A stretch of 39,855 nucleotides of DNA from Fervidicola ferrireducens (GTDB lineage: Bacteria; Bacillota; Thermosediminibacteria; Thermosediminibacterales; Thermosediminibacteraceae), in the NCBI RefSeq assembly GCF_001562425.1, contig NZ_LOED01000022.1, positions 1 to 39,855 of the forward strand. The letters run 5' to 3'. The notes under the pieces are model-generated. The model made no database searches. It saw only the letters and a program-made list of their open reading frames with translations, and was not told where the DNA came from. Within the stretch, counting starts at the first letter, position 1. Each line of letters begins with the position of its first letter. Position numbers and translations under genes: made by a program. Positions 7,489 to 14,996 of this stretch are shown one piece after another.

Positions 7489-9180
7489 GTGGACATAAGA
7501 CGCCGGCTGGGAGACCTGCTCGTTGAGTCGGGCATGATAACCCCCGAACAGCTGGAAAAGGCGCTGAACGAACAGAGGCGAACCGGTGAACGGCTGGGCA
7601 AGATTCTTACCCGACTGGGATACGTGAGGGAGAAGGACATACTGGAAGTTCTGGAGTTTCAGCTGGGGATACCCAAGGTGGTGCTCGAGGACTACCAGCT
7701 GGACCCCGAAGTGGTGCGGGCTATACCGGAAGCCCTGGCGCGCCGGTATATGGCGGTACCCATACGAAAGGATGGGAACCGGTTGCTGGTGGCCATGGCG
7801 GACCCGTTGAACCTCAATGCCATAGATGACCTGCGATTGGCTTCGGGGATGGAGATAGTACCGGCCATCGCTTCGGAAAAGGAAATTGAATCTGCCCTGG
7901 AGCGATTTTTCGAGCCCCGAATAGATGAGGATGCAATTTCAGCTTTAGAGGAGATAAAGGTCGATGCCGCGGCTTCCTGGGACACTTACGACCTGGATGA
8001 ACCTGCTGCTGGGGGAATCGACCGGGCACCGGCAGTTCAGCTGGTTAACCAGCTTATAACGAAGGCGGTAAGGTCCAAGGCCAGCGACATTCACATAGAA
8101 CCTCAGGAAAGCCATATTGCAATCCGCTACCGGATAGACGGGCTTTTGCGGGAAGTCCTCAGGCTTCCTCCGGGAGTTTTAAACAGCCTGGTTTCCCGAA
8201 TAAAGATCATGGCGGGTATGGACATCGCGGAAAAGCGCCTCCCGCAGGACGGTCGTTTCCAGATAACCCTGGAAAGGCGAAGCGTAGACCTCAGGGTTTC
8301 TACCATGCCCACAGTTTACGGCGAAAAAATAGTGCTGCGCATCCTCGACAAGGCCAACATGCTTTTAGATCTCGACAAGCTGGGTTTTCTGCCGGAAACG
8401 CTGGAACAGTACGAAAGCTTGATAAGAAGTTCCTACGGAATGATACTCATCACGGGACCAACGGGTAGCGGTAAAACCACCACCCTTTACGCCACTTTAA
8501 ACGCCTTAAATACTCCCGAAAAGAACATAATTACCATAGAAGACCCGGTGGAATACCTCTTGCCGGGAATCAATCAGGTAAGGGTAAACCCCAAAGCCGG
8601 TCTTGACTTTGCCCGCGGACTGAGGGCGATACTGCGGCAGGACCCGGATATAATAATGGTGGGGGAAATTCGAGACCGCGAAACCGCGGATATAGCTGTG
8701 AGAGCCGCCACTACCGGACATCTGGTTTTCAGCACCTTGCACACCAACGATGCGGCGGGAGCTGTCACGAGGCTTTTGGATATGGGAATCGAACCTTTTC
8801 TCGTCAATTCCTCGCTGCTCGGCGTGGTGGCTCAACGCCTCGTAAGGCTCGTATGCCCGCAGTGCCGCGAGCCTTATGAGCCAAAGCCGGGAGACATCGA
8901 ATATGAATTTACCGATGAAGAAAGGAAGATCTTTTACCGGGGTAAGGGCTGCAGGCAATGCAATTATACAGGATACCAGGGAAGGACGGCAATCCACGAA
9001 ATCCTCGTGATGACCGACGACATAAGACACCTGGTATCCCAAAAGGTGCATGTTTCGAAGATAAGGGAAGCCGCCATAGCCGGAGGGATGGTCACCTTGC
9101 GCGATGATGGGCTCTCGAAGGCGGCAAAAGGGCTCACGACGGTTCAGGAAGTTTTGAGGGTGACTATAAGCGGATTTTAG
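7489..9180 (+). CDS. pilB: PilB/GspE type IV pilus extension ATPase
   Basis: Hexameric cytoplasmic ATPase that powers pilus extension. An MshEN/GspE N-terminal domain spans about residues 1-145, followed by the T2SE ATPase domain with Walker A GPTGSGKTTT (about 323-332), Asp box TIEDPVEY, Walker B DPDIIMVGEIRD, His box STLHTND, and a zinc site CPQC plus CRQC near the C-terminus. MshEN domains of some PilB homologues bind c-di-GMP, which is interesting given the riboswitch downstream. I chose GTG 7489 (563 aa, reading MDIRRRLGDLL) because an AAGGGG site lies 6 nt upstream; the longer TTG start at 7453 has no ribosome site. First gene of the pilus operon. Confidence 0.93.
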   Translation: MDIRRRLGDLLVESGMITPEQLEKALNEQRRTGERLGKILTRLGYVREKDILEVLEFQLGIPKVVLEDYQLDPEVVRAIPEALARRYMAVPIRKDGNRLLVAMADPLNLNAIDDLRLASGMEIVPAIASEKEIESALERFFEPRIDEDAISALEEIKVDAAASWDTYDLDEPAAGGIDRAPAVQLVNQLITKAVRSKASDIHIEPQESHIAIRYRIDGLLREVLRLPPGVLNSLVSRIKIMAGMDIAEKRLPQDGRFQITLERRSVDLRVSTMPTVYGEKIVLRILDKANMLLDLDKLGFLPETLEQYESLIRSSYGMILITGPTGSGKTTTLYATLNALNTPEKNIITIEDPVEYLLPGINQVRVNPKAGLDFARGLRAILRQDPDIIMVGEIRDRETADIAVRAATTGHLVFSTLHTNDAAGAVTRLLDMGIEPFLVNSSLLGVVAQRLVRLVCPQCREPYEPKPGDIEYEFTDEERKIFYRGKGCRQCNYTGYQGRTAIHEILVMTDDIRHLVSQKVHVSKIREAAIAGGMVTLRDDGLSKAAKGLTTVQEVLRVTISGF

Positions 9181-9194
9181 CGAAGGTACGGTGG

Positions 9195-10244
9195 TTGGGT
9201 TTGAGCCTTCAATTGAAAGATATTTTAGAAGAAGCGGCAAAAATTAAAGCTTCGGATATCCACCTGACCGTGGGCTTGCCTCCGGTTCTCCGGTGCGACG
9301 GAGTACTGCAGCCCCAGCTTAAATGGCCGGTGCTTGGTGCATCGGACACGGAAAGGCTGGCCAGGGAAATATTGGATGGGCGCTGGGACGAATTTACGCA
9401 AAAAAAGGAACTGGACCTTGCTTATTCCGTGCCGGGCCTGGGCCGCTTCAGGGTGAATGCATTTTTCCAGCGGGGAAGCGTGGGCCTTGCCATAAGGCTG
9501 GTGGGAGATGTAATTCGAAGTATCGAGGAACTGGGGCTTCCTCCTGTTATAGGCGAGCTTGCCGACAAAAATCACGGTCTTGTTTTAGTTACCGGCCCCA
9601 CCGGAAGCGGCAAAACCACGACTCTGGCGGCCATGATAGACAGAATAAACGAAACGCGCAGCTGCCATATCGTCACGCTGGAAGACCCGATAGAATACCT
9701 GCACCGGCATAAAAAGAGCATTGTAAACCAGCGGGAAATCGGCAGCGACTCTCCTTCCTTTGCCAGCGCCTTGAGAGCCGCACTGAGGCAGGATCCGGAC
9801 GTGATACTGGTTGGCGAGATGCGCGACCTGGAAACCATCGCTACGGCCATCACAGCGGCGGAAACGGGTCATCTGGTGCTGGCGACCTTGCATACCGGCA
9901 GTGCCGTTCAGAGCATAGACAGGATAATCGACATGTTCCCTCCTCACCAGCAAAACCAGGTAAGGTCTCAGCTGGCGGATGTATTGATAGGGGTTGTGAC
10001 TCAAAGGCTATTGCCCCGCGCCGACGGCAGAGGGCGGGTAGCGGCCGTCGAGATTTTGATAGCAACTCCGGCGGTCAGAAATCTCATAAGGGAGGGCAAG
10101 ACCTACCAGATAGTATCGCTGATGCAGACCGGAAGCCGCTTTGGAATGCAGACAATGGAGATGGCCCTCCACCAGCTGTGCGAAAGAGGGATAATTGACC
10201 CGAAAATTTGCAGTCCGAACAGGGAAAAGGATAGTTTATCCTGA
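9195..10244 (+). CDS. pilT: PilT pilus retraction ATPase
   Basis: Hexameric ATPase that depolymerises type IV pili and drives twitching motility or DNA uptake. The 349-aa protein has the PilT N-terminal domain (SDIHLTVG), Walker A GPTGSGKTTTL (about residues 134-144), TLEDPIEY, Walker B DPDVILVGEMRD, ATLHTGSA, and the PilT signature AVRNLIREGKTYQI near residue 300, which separates retraction from extension ATPases. It starts at TTG 9195, 14 nt after pilB; a second TTG lies at 9201. It is the last gene before the c-di-GMP riboswitch. Confidence 0.93.
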   Translation: MGLSLQLKDILEEAAKIKASDIHLTVGLPPVLRCDGVLQPQLKWPVLGASDTERLAREILDGRWDEFTQKKELDLAYSVPGLGRFRVNAFFQRGSVGLAIRLVGDVIRSIEELGLPPVIGELADKNHGLVLVTGPTGSGKTTTLAAMIDRINETRSCHIVTLEDPIEYLHRHKKSIVNQREIGSDSPSFASALRAALRQDPDVILVGEMRDLETIATAITAAETGHLVLATLHTGSAVQSIDRIIDMFPPHQQNQVRSQLADVLIGVVTQRLLPRADGRGRVAAVEILIATPAVRNLIREGKTYQIVSLMQTGSRFGMQTMEMALHQLCERGIIDPKICSPNREKDSLS

Positions 10245-10322
10245 AAAAGGCAAACCCGGTGAAAGCCGGGGGCGCAAAGCCGCGGGCCTAAGGGCTTATG
10301 CCTATGGCAGCCGGGCTGCCGG
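10245..10322 (+). promoter_or_regulatory. Cyclic di-GMP-I (GEMM) riboswitch aptamer
   Basis: The segment carries the GEMM core in order: AGGCAAACCC, a GGTGAAAGCC helix with a GAAA tetraloop, GGGGGCGCAAAGCCGCGGGC, CTAAGGG...CCTATGGCAGC, and the closing CCGGGCTGCC. These match the conserved nucleotides of c-di-GMP-I riboswitches, including the GCAAAGCC bend and the tetraloop. It lies inside the pilus operon between pilT and pilC and overlaps the 5' arm of a terminator, so it likely switches read-through into pilC and the pilins according to c-di-GMP level. Confidence 0.9.
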
Positions 10323-10356
10323 GAAACGAAACATTTAAGTTCCCGGCATATTTTTT
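10318..10356 (+). terminator. Riboswitch-linked intrinsic terminator before pilC
   Basis: GCCGGGAA (10318-10325) pairs with TTCCCGGC (10340-10347), followed by ATATTTTTTAT. The 5' arm shares bases with the 3' end of the c-di-GMP aptamer, so aptamer and terminator should compete. That geometry favours an ON switch (ligand prevents termination), though the sign needs testing. Confidence 0.8.
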
Positions 10357-10375
10357 ATAAAGTTCGGGTGAAAGC

Positions 10376-11587
10376 ATGGCGACGTACAGGTATCGCGCCC
10401 GGGGAAATTCGGGCGAATTGATAACCGGGCAAGTTGAGGCGGAAAACGAGGCGGAGGCCTTGCAGGTACTCGAGGGAAGAGGTCTTTTCGTGGTGGACTT
10501 CCGTGCTGGAAGAGCTCTTCAAATTACGTCTTTGGCCGAAGCTTTTTTTAACAGAGTGAAAAAGCAGGACCTTTCGGTTTTTTGCAGGCAGCTTGCCACC
10601 ATGATAGGGGCCGGAATCCCCATAGTGCGGGCTTTGGAGCTCCTGGCCGAACAATCGGAAAAAAGAGCGATGCGCCAAAGTATAGAGCGGATTTTAGAAA
10701 GTTTAAGGGAAGGCTCTACTTTTCACGAAGCATTGGAAAGGCAGCACGGTATTTTCCCGCCTATAATGGTTCATTCAGTGGAAGCGGCCGAAATCAGTGG
10801 GTCTCTGGAAAACACTCTGGAAGAACTATCGGAGCATCTTGCGAGGGACCACGAGCTCGAGGAGAAAATAAAATCGACTTTGGCGTATCCAGCTATAATT
10901 ATTTCTTTGACCGCAGCAGTCCTGATGGTGCTCCTTGTTTTCGTAATACCGGCTTTTCAAAACGTCATGAATTCTTTAGGGGTGCCCCTGCCCCTTCCCA
11001 CAAGAATAGTTTTACACACGGGGATGGCGCTTCGCCGCGGATGGTATCTTATCATTATCTTGATCTCTGGCCTTGCTTTTTTCACGGTTCGCTCCTTGAA
11101 ATCGGAAAGTGTAAGGCGCAGAATGGACGAATTGCTCTTGAAGATGCCCGTTTTTGGGAACCTGCACAAAAAAGCGGTGATATCCCGCTTCAGCCGGACT
11201 CTGGGGACCTTGCTCAAAAGCGGAGTGCCCATAATGGAAGCTCTTGAAGTGGTCGCCCGCAACGTTGGAAACAGGGTGGTGGGGGATGTTATTCTTCAGG
11301 CCAGGGAAAACGTAAGGGAAGGCAAAAGTGTGGCGGACACCTTGGAGGCTAGCGGCCTTTTCCCGCCTATGGTAATAGCCATGATAGCTGTGGGTGAGGA
11401 GACCGGCGCTTTGGATTCCCTTCTTGCCAAGGTCAACGCCTTCTATGAACGTGAGCTGGAGGAGGCGGCCCGGCGCCTTTCATCCATGTTGGAACCGGCG
11501 ATGATAGTCGTGCTGGGTGCGGCGGTGGGGTTCATTGTGATATCCATTCTGCTGCCGTACTTTCAAATAATAGGGAATATGGGTTGA
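10376..11587 (+). CDS. pilC: PilC/GspF inner-membrane platform protein
   Basis: Polytopic platform protein on which the PilB and PilT motors act. The 403-aa length is typical, with the duplicated GspF domain: first copy at about residues 65-190 (DLSVFCRQLATMIGAG), second at about 270-395 (ISRFSRTLGTLLKSGVP), and membrane spans around 170-190, 220-240 and 375-400. The N-terminal MATYRYRARGNSGELITG is the usual start. The ribosome site is weak (GGGTG 9 nt before ATG 10376), and the gene sits just behind the riboswitch terminator, so expression of it and the following pilin genes probably depends on c-di-GMP. Confidence 0.93.
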   Translation: MATYRYRARGNSGELITGQVEAENEAEALQVLEGRGLFVVDFRAGRALQITSLAEAFFNRVKKQDLSVFCRQLATMIGAGIPIVRALELLAEQSEKRAMRQSIERILESLREGSTFHEALERQHGIFPPIMVHSVEAAEISGSLENTLEELSEHLARDHELEEKIKSTLAYPAIIISLTAAVLMVLLVFVIPAFQNVMNSLGVPLPLPTRIVLHTGMALRRGWYLIIILISGLAFFTVRSLKSESVRRRMDELLLKMPVFGNLHKKAVISRFSRTLGTLLKSGVPIMEALEVVARNVGNRVVGDVILQARENVREGKSVADTLEASGLFPPMVIAMIAVGEETGALDSLLAKVNAFYERELEEAARRLSSMLEPAMIVVLGAAVGFIVISILLPYFQIIGNMG

Positions 11588-11629
11588 TGTGGGAAGGGGG
11601 GTGGGCTGGGGAAAAACAAAAAAGGGTAA

Positions 11630-11662
11630 TCTTTAGAACTTTAAGGGTAAAAATTCTAAAGA
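11630..11662 (+). repeat. Inverted repeat in the leader of the first pilin gene
   Basis: TCTTTAGAA (11630-11638) and TTCTAAAGA (11654-11662) form a 9-bp stem with a 15-nt loop, 22 nt before the pilin ATG. There is no T-run after it; it may stabilise or process the abundant pilin message. Confidence 0.4.
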
Positions 11663-11683
11663 ATTTGAGGGGGGTCATTAGAC

Positions 11684-12199
11684 ATGACTAAAAGATTTTC
11701 TCGGAGAAATAAAAACCAGGCCGGTTTTACTCTGGTGGAACTGCTCGTGGTAATAGCCATCATCGGCGTCCTTGCGGCCATAATACTTCCCAGTGCGTAC
11801 AACGCTATCGAGAAGAGCAAAGTCGCTGCTGCGGAAGCGGATTATAAGGCGATTAAGGCAGCGGTGTTGAATTTCTATGCGGATACGGGAAAATGGCCGC
11901 CAAGCAGCGGTGATGGTCAAGGTTCGAACCCACCCGATGATGCTTATCTTGTTACGGATCCCGAAGATAATAACAATTATCCCGGCTGGAACGGCCCCTA
12001 TTTGGACCGCTGGCCGGCGAAAAACCCGTGGGGTGGAACTTATACTTTCAAAAATGAAAGTTCAGGAAGATATCTCGAACTTGATTCAGTCCCCTCAAGT
12101 GCCGCAGATAGAATGAAAGCCGACCTTGGCGATGATGTAGTTGAAATTTCAGGCTCTGGCAGTACACGCACCGTTAAAATTACAATCTCGAAAGACTAA
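11684..12199 (+). CDS. Type IV pilin, GspG-like (major pilin candidate 1)
   Basis: 171-aa prepilin with a short basic leader ending in QAG, a PilD cleavage site before FTLVELLVVIAIIGVLAAI, and the invariant Glu at mature position 5. The C-terminal domain carries the GspG-like pattern WPP...WNGPYLDRWPAKNPWGGTY, which in pseudopilins frames a calcium-binding loop. ATG 11684 is preceded by GAGGGGGG at a good distance. It is one of two closely similar pilins here and could be the main fibre subunit. No cysteine pair is present. Confidence 0.9.
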   Translation: MTKRFSRRNKNQAGFTLVELLVVIAIIGVLAAIILPSAYNAIEKSKVAAAEADYKAIKAAVLNFYADTGKWPPSSGDGQGSNPPDDAYLVTDPEDNNNYPGWNGPYLDRWPAKNPWGGTYTFKNESSGRYLELDSVPSSAADRMKADLGDDVVEISGSGSTRTVKITISKD

Positions 12200-12240
12200 A
12201 TATTAACAAATAATGGTAAACTAGTAAGAAAAATGGCCGA

Positions 12241-12396
12241 GAATAAATATTTTGGTAATATTTTCGAGCAGAGGTAGTGAATCTGCAAAAGAGATTATCG
12301 AGCGGTCGGAGTAGCCTGCCTGCGGTGCTCATGCGCCGGAAGTAGGCTATCCGGCTCTACCTTAATCCACCCTACCCCTTTTCCGGGGGAGGGTGG
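12241..12396 (+). ncRNA. Unassigned folded spacer between the two pilin genes
   Basis: Several helices fit a defined fold: hairpin AAATATT/AATATTT (12245-12263); then an apparent three-way junction closed by GGTAG (12273-12277) with CTACC (12357-12361), containing AATCT/AGATT (12280-12296) and a long arm CGGA-G-TAGCCT (12307-12317) with AGGCTA-TCCG (12344-12353) capped by GGTG/CGCC; then a GC-rich hairpin CCACCCT/AGGGTGG with inner CCCC/GGGG (12367-12396). No known riboswitch class was recognised. The last hairpin is not followed directly by T residues. A 22-codon GTG frame at 12278 was judged unlikely to be a gene. Confidence 0.4.
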
Positions 12397-12436
12397 GTGA
12401 TAGGCAGATATCCATTTTTTCAGGGAAGGATGTGAG

Positions 12437-13021
12437 TTGGTGAGGTTTGCTTTATCAAACCTCCGCTACAACCAGCGCGGCTTCACCCTTGTGGAACTTC
12501 TGGTGGTCATAGCCATCATCGGGATCCTGGCGGCCATAATTCTGCCCAACGCCTTCAAAGCAGTGGAAAAGGCGAAGATATCGCAGGTGGTCGCCGATGT
12601 GCGGGCCATAAAGGCGGCCGGTTACGCCTATTACGCCGATACCGGTGACTGGCCCAAGGCAGGGCAGGATTTCTACGACCCTGGCTTCGGAGACGAGTAC
12701 GGCTTTCTGTACTTCATGAAATCAGACGGTAGCAGCGGCTGGAACGGGCCGTACCTGGAGAAGCCACCCGGCACCACGCCCTGGGGTGGTTACTACCGCT
12801 ACTGGAAGAGTAGAATAACTGGAACCGTCTATGACGCCGCGGGCAATCCGATTGCGGTTAAAGACACTAAATGTGCCGTGGTTACCATCGGTGGCTTTCC
12901 CGACCAGGGCATCCGAGATATAGTGGACCAGCGCATCCGGGAAAATATTGGTTACTCCTATGTAGGAGAGGAAAACGGCACGTACTACATTTCGGTGATC
13001 ATCTGGATGGAAGGGTTATAA
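12437..13021 (+). CDS. Type IV pilin, GspG-like (major pilin candidate 2)
   Basis: 194-aa prepilin with leader MVRFALSNLRYNQRG, then FTLVELLVVIAIIGILAAI with Glu5. The stretch from AFKAVEKAKISQVVADVRAIKAA through YYADTGDWP and WNGPYLEKPPGTTPWGGYYRY parallels the first pilin closely, pointing to a duplication. The C-terminal 70 residues are different and longer. The start may be TTG 12437 or GTG 12440; the AGGGAAGGA site fits either. It could be an alternative subunit or a minor pilin. Confidence 0.88.
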   Translation: MVRFALSNLRYNQRGFTLVELLVVIAIIGILAAIILPNAFKAVEKAKISQVVADVRAIKAAGYAYYADTGDWPKAGQDFYDPGFGDEYGFLYFMKSDGSSGWNGPYLEKPPGTTPWGGYYRYWKSRITGTVYDAAGNPIAVKDTKCAVVTIGGFPDQGIRDIVDQRIRENIGYSYVGEENGTYYISVIIWMEGL

Positions 13022-13091
13022 TGACGGAGTGATTGTCGTTTGGTTACCCAGCGCATAGCGTGTGGTTGCGCTTGTCAAAAGATGGTGGTAT

Positions 13092-13145
13092 GAATTGGAA
13101 AAATTTCTGATAGTTATCGCCATTATCGGGCTTCAAGCGGCGTAA
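13092..13145 (+). pseudogene. Remnant of a third pilin N-terminal helix
   Basis: The frame from 13092 reads ELEKFLIVIAIIGLQAA and then stops at TAA 13143. This matches the ELLVVIAIIGILAA core of the two pilins upstream with a few substitutions, but there is no start, no prepilin Gly-Phe, and no body. The 180-bp gap 13022-13201 otherwise holds nothing recognisable, so this looks like the wreck of a third tandem pilin. Confidence 0.6.
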
Positions 13146-13201
13146 GGTTAGGACCTGCAGTATTGTTATTTGAATGAAAGGAATGTGATCGAAGGATAAG
13201 T

Positions 13202-13960
13202 ATGCTTTGGATGGGAAGTTTTTTCTTCTTATTATTAGGTCTTTTTATCGGAAGTTTCCTCAACGTAGTCATTTACCGCCTGCCGCGAGGAGAGACGATA
13301 ATTTGGGGGCGATCCCGCTGCCCTGCCTGCGGGCGGGTGCTGGCCTGGCGCGACCTCGTGCCGGTTGCAAGCTACCTCGTCTTAAGAGGAAGGTGCCGCT
13401 ACTGCGGGGAGAGGATCTCCCCGCGGTACGTGGCGGTGGAGCTCCTGACGGGTGTGGTTTTCGCCGTGCTTTTCTGGCATTTCGGGTTAAGTGCATCTCT
13501 TTTGAAATACCTTTTTTTGAGCTGTATCCTGATAGCGGCGTCATTCATAGACCTGGAACATTACGTAATTCCGGACCGGCTTTTGTTGGCTGGCCTTTTG
13601 GGGGCGGCGGTGCTGTGGCCTTTAGCTGGGGATGTAGAAATATGGTATTCGCTTATAGGCAGCGTGGTGGCCGGTGGGTTCCTGCTGGCCGTCGCGGTAG
13701 CGAGCAAAGGCGGCATGGGCATGGGTGACGTAAAGCTCGCTGCAGTAACGGGGATTTACCTTGGATGGCCTAAGGCGGTTCTAGCCCTATTTTTTGCAAC
13801 GGTTTCAGGAGGACTAGTGGCGGTCCTGCTTTTAATTTTAGGGGTAAAAGGTAAAAAGGATGCCATTCCCTTTGGCCCCTTCATTGCGGTAGGAACACTG
13901 GCGTCGGTATTATGGGGAATGCCGGTTATTGACTGGTATAAAAACATTATTATATTTTAG
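13202..13960 (+). CDS. pilD: PilD prepilin peptidase/N-methyltransferase
   Basis: Membrane aspartic protease (family A24) that removes prepilin leaders and methylates the new N-terminus. The 252-aa protein has the N-terminal GSFLNVVIYRLPRGE motif, the zinc-binding CPAC...CRYC cysteines of the bifunctional form (about residues 40-75), and the catalytic Asp residues in SFIDLEHYVIPD and GMGMGDVKLA. About seven to eight hydrophobic spans follow. ATG 13202 is preceded by a weak GAAGGA-type site. It processes the two pilins upstream and the minor pilins downstream. Confidence 0.94.
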   Translation: MLWMGSFFFLLLGLFIGSFLNVVIYRLPRGETIIWGRSRCPACGRVLAWRDLVPVASYLVLRGRCRYCGERISPRYVAVELLTGVVFAVLFWHFGLSASLLKYLFLSCILIAASFIDLEHYVIPDRLLLAGLLGAAVLWPLAGDVEIWYSLIGSVVAGGFLLAVAVASKGGMGMGDVKLAAVTGIYLGWPKAVLALFFATVSGGLVAVLLLILGVKGKKDAIPFGPFIAVGTLASVLWGMPVIDWYKNIIIF

Positions 13961-13991
13961 ATTTTAGACAAAAATAGAATGGGGTTGGGCC

Positions 13992-14435
13992 GTGAAAGCT
14001 ATGTATTGTAGAAAAAATAACAAAACCTGCATACATATAAAAGGCAGCGGAGGCTTTACCCTGATTGAGGTACTGCTCGCCGCTTTGATAATTACGACTG
14101 CCCTTGTTCCCATCATGGACACCTTCGTGCGCGGTGCCCTATGGACGGCCCAGGCTGAAGACATGATTGTGGCTTTGAATCTGGCGCAAAGTAAACTTGA
14201 GGAATTAAAAAACAGGCCTTATGATGACCTTGAGGCGGGTGAACCGTTGGACCCCGGCCATCAGCCGGAACCTTTTCCTGATTATCAGGAGTATTCTTAC
14301 CGCATTACCGTCTCGGAAAGCAGCGCCTCTGGGCGCGGAGAAAACAACATAAAGACGGTAATGGTAACGATTTATGATACTGCCACGGGCCGAAAGATCA
14401 TTTCCCTCACGATGGATAAGGGTGACTGGAGATGA
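13992..14435 (+). CDS. Minor pilin-like protein, PilV/GspI type
   Basis: 147 aa. After a 20-residue leader the sequence GSGGFTLIEVLLAALIITTALVPIMDTFV gives a PilD cleavage site and Glu5. The following SKLEELKNRPYDDL is typical of PilV/GspI-like minor pilins. It starts at GTG 13992 (ATG 14001 is possible). Its stop codon overlaps the ATG of the next gene (ATGA), so the two are translationally coupled. Minor pilins of this kind prime pilus assembly at the tip. Assignment to a specific minor pilin is tentative. Confidence 0.82.
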   Translation: MKAMYCRKNNKTCIHIKGSGGFTLIEVLLAALIITTALVPIMDTFVRGALWTAQAEDMIVALNLAQSKLEELKNRPYDDLEAGEPLDPGHQPEPFPDYQEYSYRITVSESSASGRGENNIKTVMVTIYDTATGRKIISLTMDKGDWR

Positions 14436-14983
14436 GGAAGGAGTACCAGGCGAAAGGAGGTTTTACCCTGGTCGAGGTAGTGGTGGCCTTATCCGTCTTC
14501 ACTCTCGTAATAGGGGCAGCGCTTGCCTTGTATCAGCAGGCAGTGATTTCATGGAGAAAAGACGAGAGAAGGGTTGATGTCCAGGAAAACCTGAGCTTTG
14601 CGTTAGAAAAGATGAGCGAGGAAATAAGGTCGGCAAAAAGAGTGGTCGAAGGTAAAAGTTCAAGGCTTGGTTTGGTAGTTAATAAAGAAGATGAAGGTTT
14701 GGAAGACGGTGAGGAAATCGTGTACTATTCCTTTGATTCTCAAAAAGGGCGCCTACTCCGCGAGCAGGGTCATTATGTACAGCCTCTAGCCAGCTATGTG
14801 ACGTATTTCAATCTAGAGTATTATGGTGAATATACCGACGAAGCGTATGAAAGTTTGGAAGAGCCATTGTCCGGAGAGGAACTGGAAAAGGTCCGCCTCA
14901 TAAAGATTACCGTTGCAGGGAAGAAAGTAAACTCCCCGGAAATGAAGGTTACTACCTCAGTCAGAATAAGGGCTCTTGATTGA
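14432..14983 (+). CDS. Minor pilin-like protein, PilW/GspJ type
   Basis: 183 aa with leader MRKEYQAKGG and then FTLVEVVVALSVFTLVIGAALALYQQA, a class III prepilin signal with Glu5. The body contains the W-R...VQENLSFALEKMSEEIRSA pattern found in PilW/GspJ-like proteins. An AGGAG-type site overlaps the end of the previous gene. With its neighbours it probably forms the minor pilin tip complex. Confidence 0.82.
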   Translation: MRKEYQAKGGFTLVEVVVALSVFTLVIGAALALYQQAVISWRKDERRVDVQENLSFALEKMSEEIRSAKRVVEGKSSRLGLVVNKEDEGLEDGEEIVYYSFDSQKGRLLREQGHYVQPLASYVTYFNLEYYGEYTDEAYESLEEPLSGEELEKVRLIKITVAGKKVNSPEMKVTTSVRIRALD

Positions 14984-14996
14984 AGGGGCGCCGGTT

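Noticed and set aside
12278-12346. 22-codon GTG frame between the pilins (MNLQKRLSSGRSS...)
   Set aside because: Too short, lies within paired RNA segments, and has no recognisable homologue.
12367-12396. GC-rich hairpin between the pilins as an intrinsic terminator
   Set aside because: No T-run follows directly; the six T residues lie 19 nt downstream, so it was kept only as part of the unassigned fold.
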